Below are positions 22,769 through 24,086 of a DNA stretch of 24,086 nucleotides, in pieces (position 1 is the stretch's first letter; every line of letters begins with the position of its first letter). A program made the position numbers and the translations under genes. The stretch lies in NCBI GenBank assembly GCA_959596515.1, contig CAUFXR010000032.1, forward strand, positions 1 to 24,086, in the 5' to 3' direction. The notes under the pieces were generated by a model. The model was not told where the DNA came from and did not search any database. It saw nothing but the letters and a program-made list of their open reading frames with translations. This DNA comes from an uncultured Oscillospiraceae bacterium. Lineage in GTDB: Bacteria > Bacillota > Clostridia > Oscillospirales > Acutalibacteraceae.

Positions 22769-24086
22769 ATGTATCGTTCCCACGTATTGATTTGCGGCGG
22801 TACCGGCTGTACCTCCTCAAACAGTGAAAAAATCATTGAAAAGATGAAAGAAGAAATCAAGACCAGGGGGCTGGAAAACGAAGTCAACGTGGTTCGCACC
22901 GGTTGCTTCGGCCTGTGTGCCCTGGGCCCGATTATGATCGTATATCCGGAGGGCGCCTTCTACAGCATGGTAAAAGTAGAGGACGTACCGGAAATTGTGG
23001 AAGAGCATCTGCTTAAGGGAAGAATCGTCAAGCGTCTGCTGTATCAGGAGACAGTGCAGAAAGACGATACCATCAAGTCCCTGAATGAAACAGCTTTCTA
23101 CTCCAAGCAAAGAAGAATCGCCCTGAGAAACTGCGGCGTCATCAACCCGGAAAACATCGATGAGTACATAGCCCAGGACGGCTACGCCGCGTTGGGTAAG
23201 GTTCTGACCGAGATGACTCCTGAGCAGGTTATTCAGGTAATCAAGGATTCCGGCCTCCGCGGCCGCGGCGGCGCCGGCTTCCCCACTGGCGTGAAGTGGA
23301 GCCTGGCCGCCGGCAACAAAGCCGATCAGAAGTACGTGTGCTGCAACGCTGACGAGGGCGACCCGGGCGCGTTCATGGATCGTTCCGTTCTGGAAGGCGA
23401 CCCCCACTGCGTGCTGGAGGCTATGGCCATCGCCGGCTACGCTATCGGCGCGACCAAGGGTTACATTTACGTCCGTGCTGAGTATCCTATCGCTGTAAAG
23501 CGTTTGGAGATCGCTATCGGCCAGGCCCGTGAGTATGGACTGCTGGGCAAAAATATTTTCAATTCCGGATTCGATTTTGATATCCAGCTTCGTCTGGGCG
23601 CTGGCGCTTTCGTGTGCGGTGAGGAAACCGCTCTGATGACCTCCATCGAGGGCAAGCGCGGTGAGCCCCGTCCCCGTCCGCCTTATCCGGCGGTGAAGGG
23701 CCTGTTCGGCAAGCCCAGCATTCTGAATAACGTGGAAACCTACGCCAATGTCGCTCAAATCATTCTTCACGGTGCCGAGTGGTTCAGTTCTGTGGGTACC
23801 GAGAAGAGTAAGGGTACCAAGGTATTCGCTCTGGGTGGTAAAATTAAGCATACCGGCCTGGTGGAAATCCCCATGGGCACTACCCTGCGTGAGATCGTTG
23901 AGGAAATCGGCGGCGGCGTGCCGGACGGCAAGAAGTTCAAGGCTGCCCAGACTGGCGGACCTTCCGGCGGATGTATCCCCGCTTCCTTGATCGATACGCC
24001 GATCGACTACGACAACCTGATCGCCATAGGTTCCATGATGGGTTCCGGCGGATTGATCGTTATGGACGAGACCACCTGTATGGTGG
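22769..24086 (+). CDS. nuoF: NuoF/HydB-type NADH-binding flavoprotein subunit, 3' end cut by the window
   Basis: The frame is open from ATG 22769 to the last base; 439 codons are visible. GGAGG lies about 9-10 nt upstream. An N-terminal thioredoxin-like [2Fe-2S] domain uses Cys9, Cys14, Cys46 and Cys50. The NADH/FMN domain starts near residue 162, with GLRGRGGAGFPTG, then CNADEGDPGAFMDR and GAGAFVCGEETAL. An SLBB-like region follows near the end. The C-terminal [4Fe-4S] and ferredoxin domains lie beyond the window. The N-terminal [2Fe-2S] extension marks the HydB form rather than complex I NuoF. The gene oxidises or reduces NAD(H) for the hydrogenase complex. Confidence 0.95.
   Translation, partial: MYRSHVLICGGTGCTSSNSEKIIEKMKEEIKTRGLENEVNVVRTGCFGLCALGPIMIVYPEGAFYSMVKVEDVPEIVEEHLLKGRIVKRLLYQETVQKDDTIKSLNETAFYSKQRRIALRNCGVINPENIDEYIAQDGYAALGKVLTEMTPEQVIQVIKDSGLRGRGGAGFPTGVKWSLAAGNKADQKYVCCNADEGDPGAFMDRSVLEGDPHCVLEAMAIAGYAIGATKGYIYVRAEYPIAVKRLEIAIGQAREYGLLGKNIFNSGFDFDIQLRLGAGAFVCGEETALMTSIEGKRGEPRPRPPYPAVKGLFGKPSILNNVETYANVAQIILHGAEWFSSVGTEKSKGTKVFALGGKIKHTGLVEIPMGTTLREIVEEIGGGVPDGKKFKAAQTGGPSGGCIPASLIDTPIDYDNLIAIGSMMGSGGLIVMDETTCMV

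Noticed and set aside
22817..23851. Minus-strand frame of 344 codons antisense to nuoF
   Set aside because: The plus frame encodes an unmistakable NuoF/HydB with NADH, FMN and Fe-S motifs. The minus frame shows none.

Overview
The window looks like chromosomal DNA from an anaerobic, fermentative member of the Clostridia, probably a gut-type Lachnospiraceae or Oscillospiraceae relative. This rests on purine-rich AGGAGG-type ribosome sites, frequent GTG and TTG starts, clostridial-type SerC/SerA and PrmA, and an [FeFe]-hydrogenase-type NuoE/NuoF locus. Base composition is mixed, with AT-rich promoters. No rRNA, tRNA, CRISPR array, insertion sequence or phage gene was recognised.

Layout. (1) 1-445: a 134-nt uninterrupted purine tract, then a Pho-box-like promoter. 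(2) 446-8300: a complete high-affinity phosphate uptake and sensing locus, pstS-pstC-pstA-pstB-phoU, a PhoB/PhoP-type regulator and a PhoR-type kinase. PstC carries an extra N-terminal domain of about 165 residues with four membrane segments. The regulator and kinase are separated by a strong hairpin terminator and an array of about 51-bp tandem repeats. (3) 8335-13142: two terminators in a row, then a MarR-type regulator with a clear sigma-A promoter and an upstream palindrome, followed by two overlapping genes for a heterodimeric ABC exporter. One exporter subunit has a degenerate ATP site. A nested inverted repeat follows. (4) 13337-14584: prmA, then a 35-bp tandem repeat array and a bidirectional terminator shared with the converging serC-serA operon (minus strand, 17011-14667). 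(5) 17223-24086: plus-strand genes leading into an NAD(H)-linked [FeFe]-hydrogenase-type operon. In order they encode a DRTGG-domain protein, an RsbW-like ATPase, a hydrogenase-like iron-sulfur protein that keeps all four H-cluster cysteines but has Ala at the proton-relay cysteine, a second DRTGG protein, a PHP-domain protein, NuoE/HydC, a GHKL ATPase without a phosphoacceptor domain, a small [2Fe-2S] ferredoxin-like protein, and NuoF/HydB running off the window end.

The phosphate genes import phosphate and report its level to the two-component pair. The serC-serA operon makes serine precursors from 3-phosphoglycerate. The last region is the most interesting. Its gene set suggests a redox- or H2-responsive signalling module next to the hydrogenase it may control. 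A near-consensus Rex (NADH-sensing) operator lies just upstream of nuoE. Three 11-bp direct repeats that closely resemble the pstS Pho box, but on the opposite strand, lie upstream of the sensor-hydrogenase gene, hinting at a phosphate link. These regulatory links are inferences from sequence pattern only.
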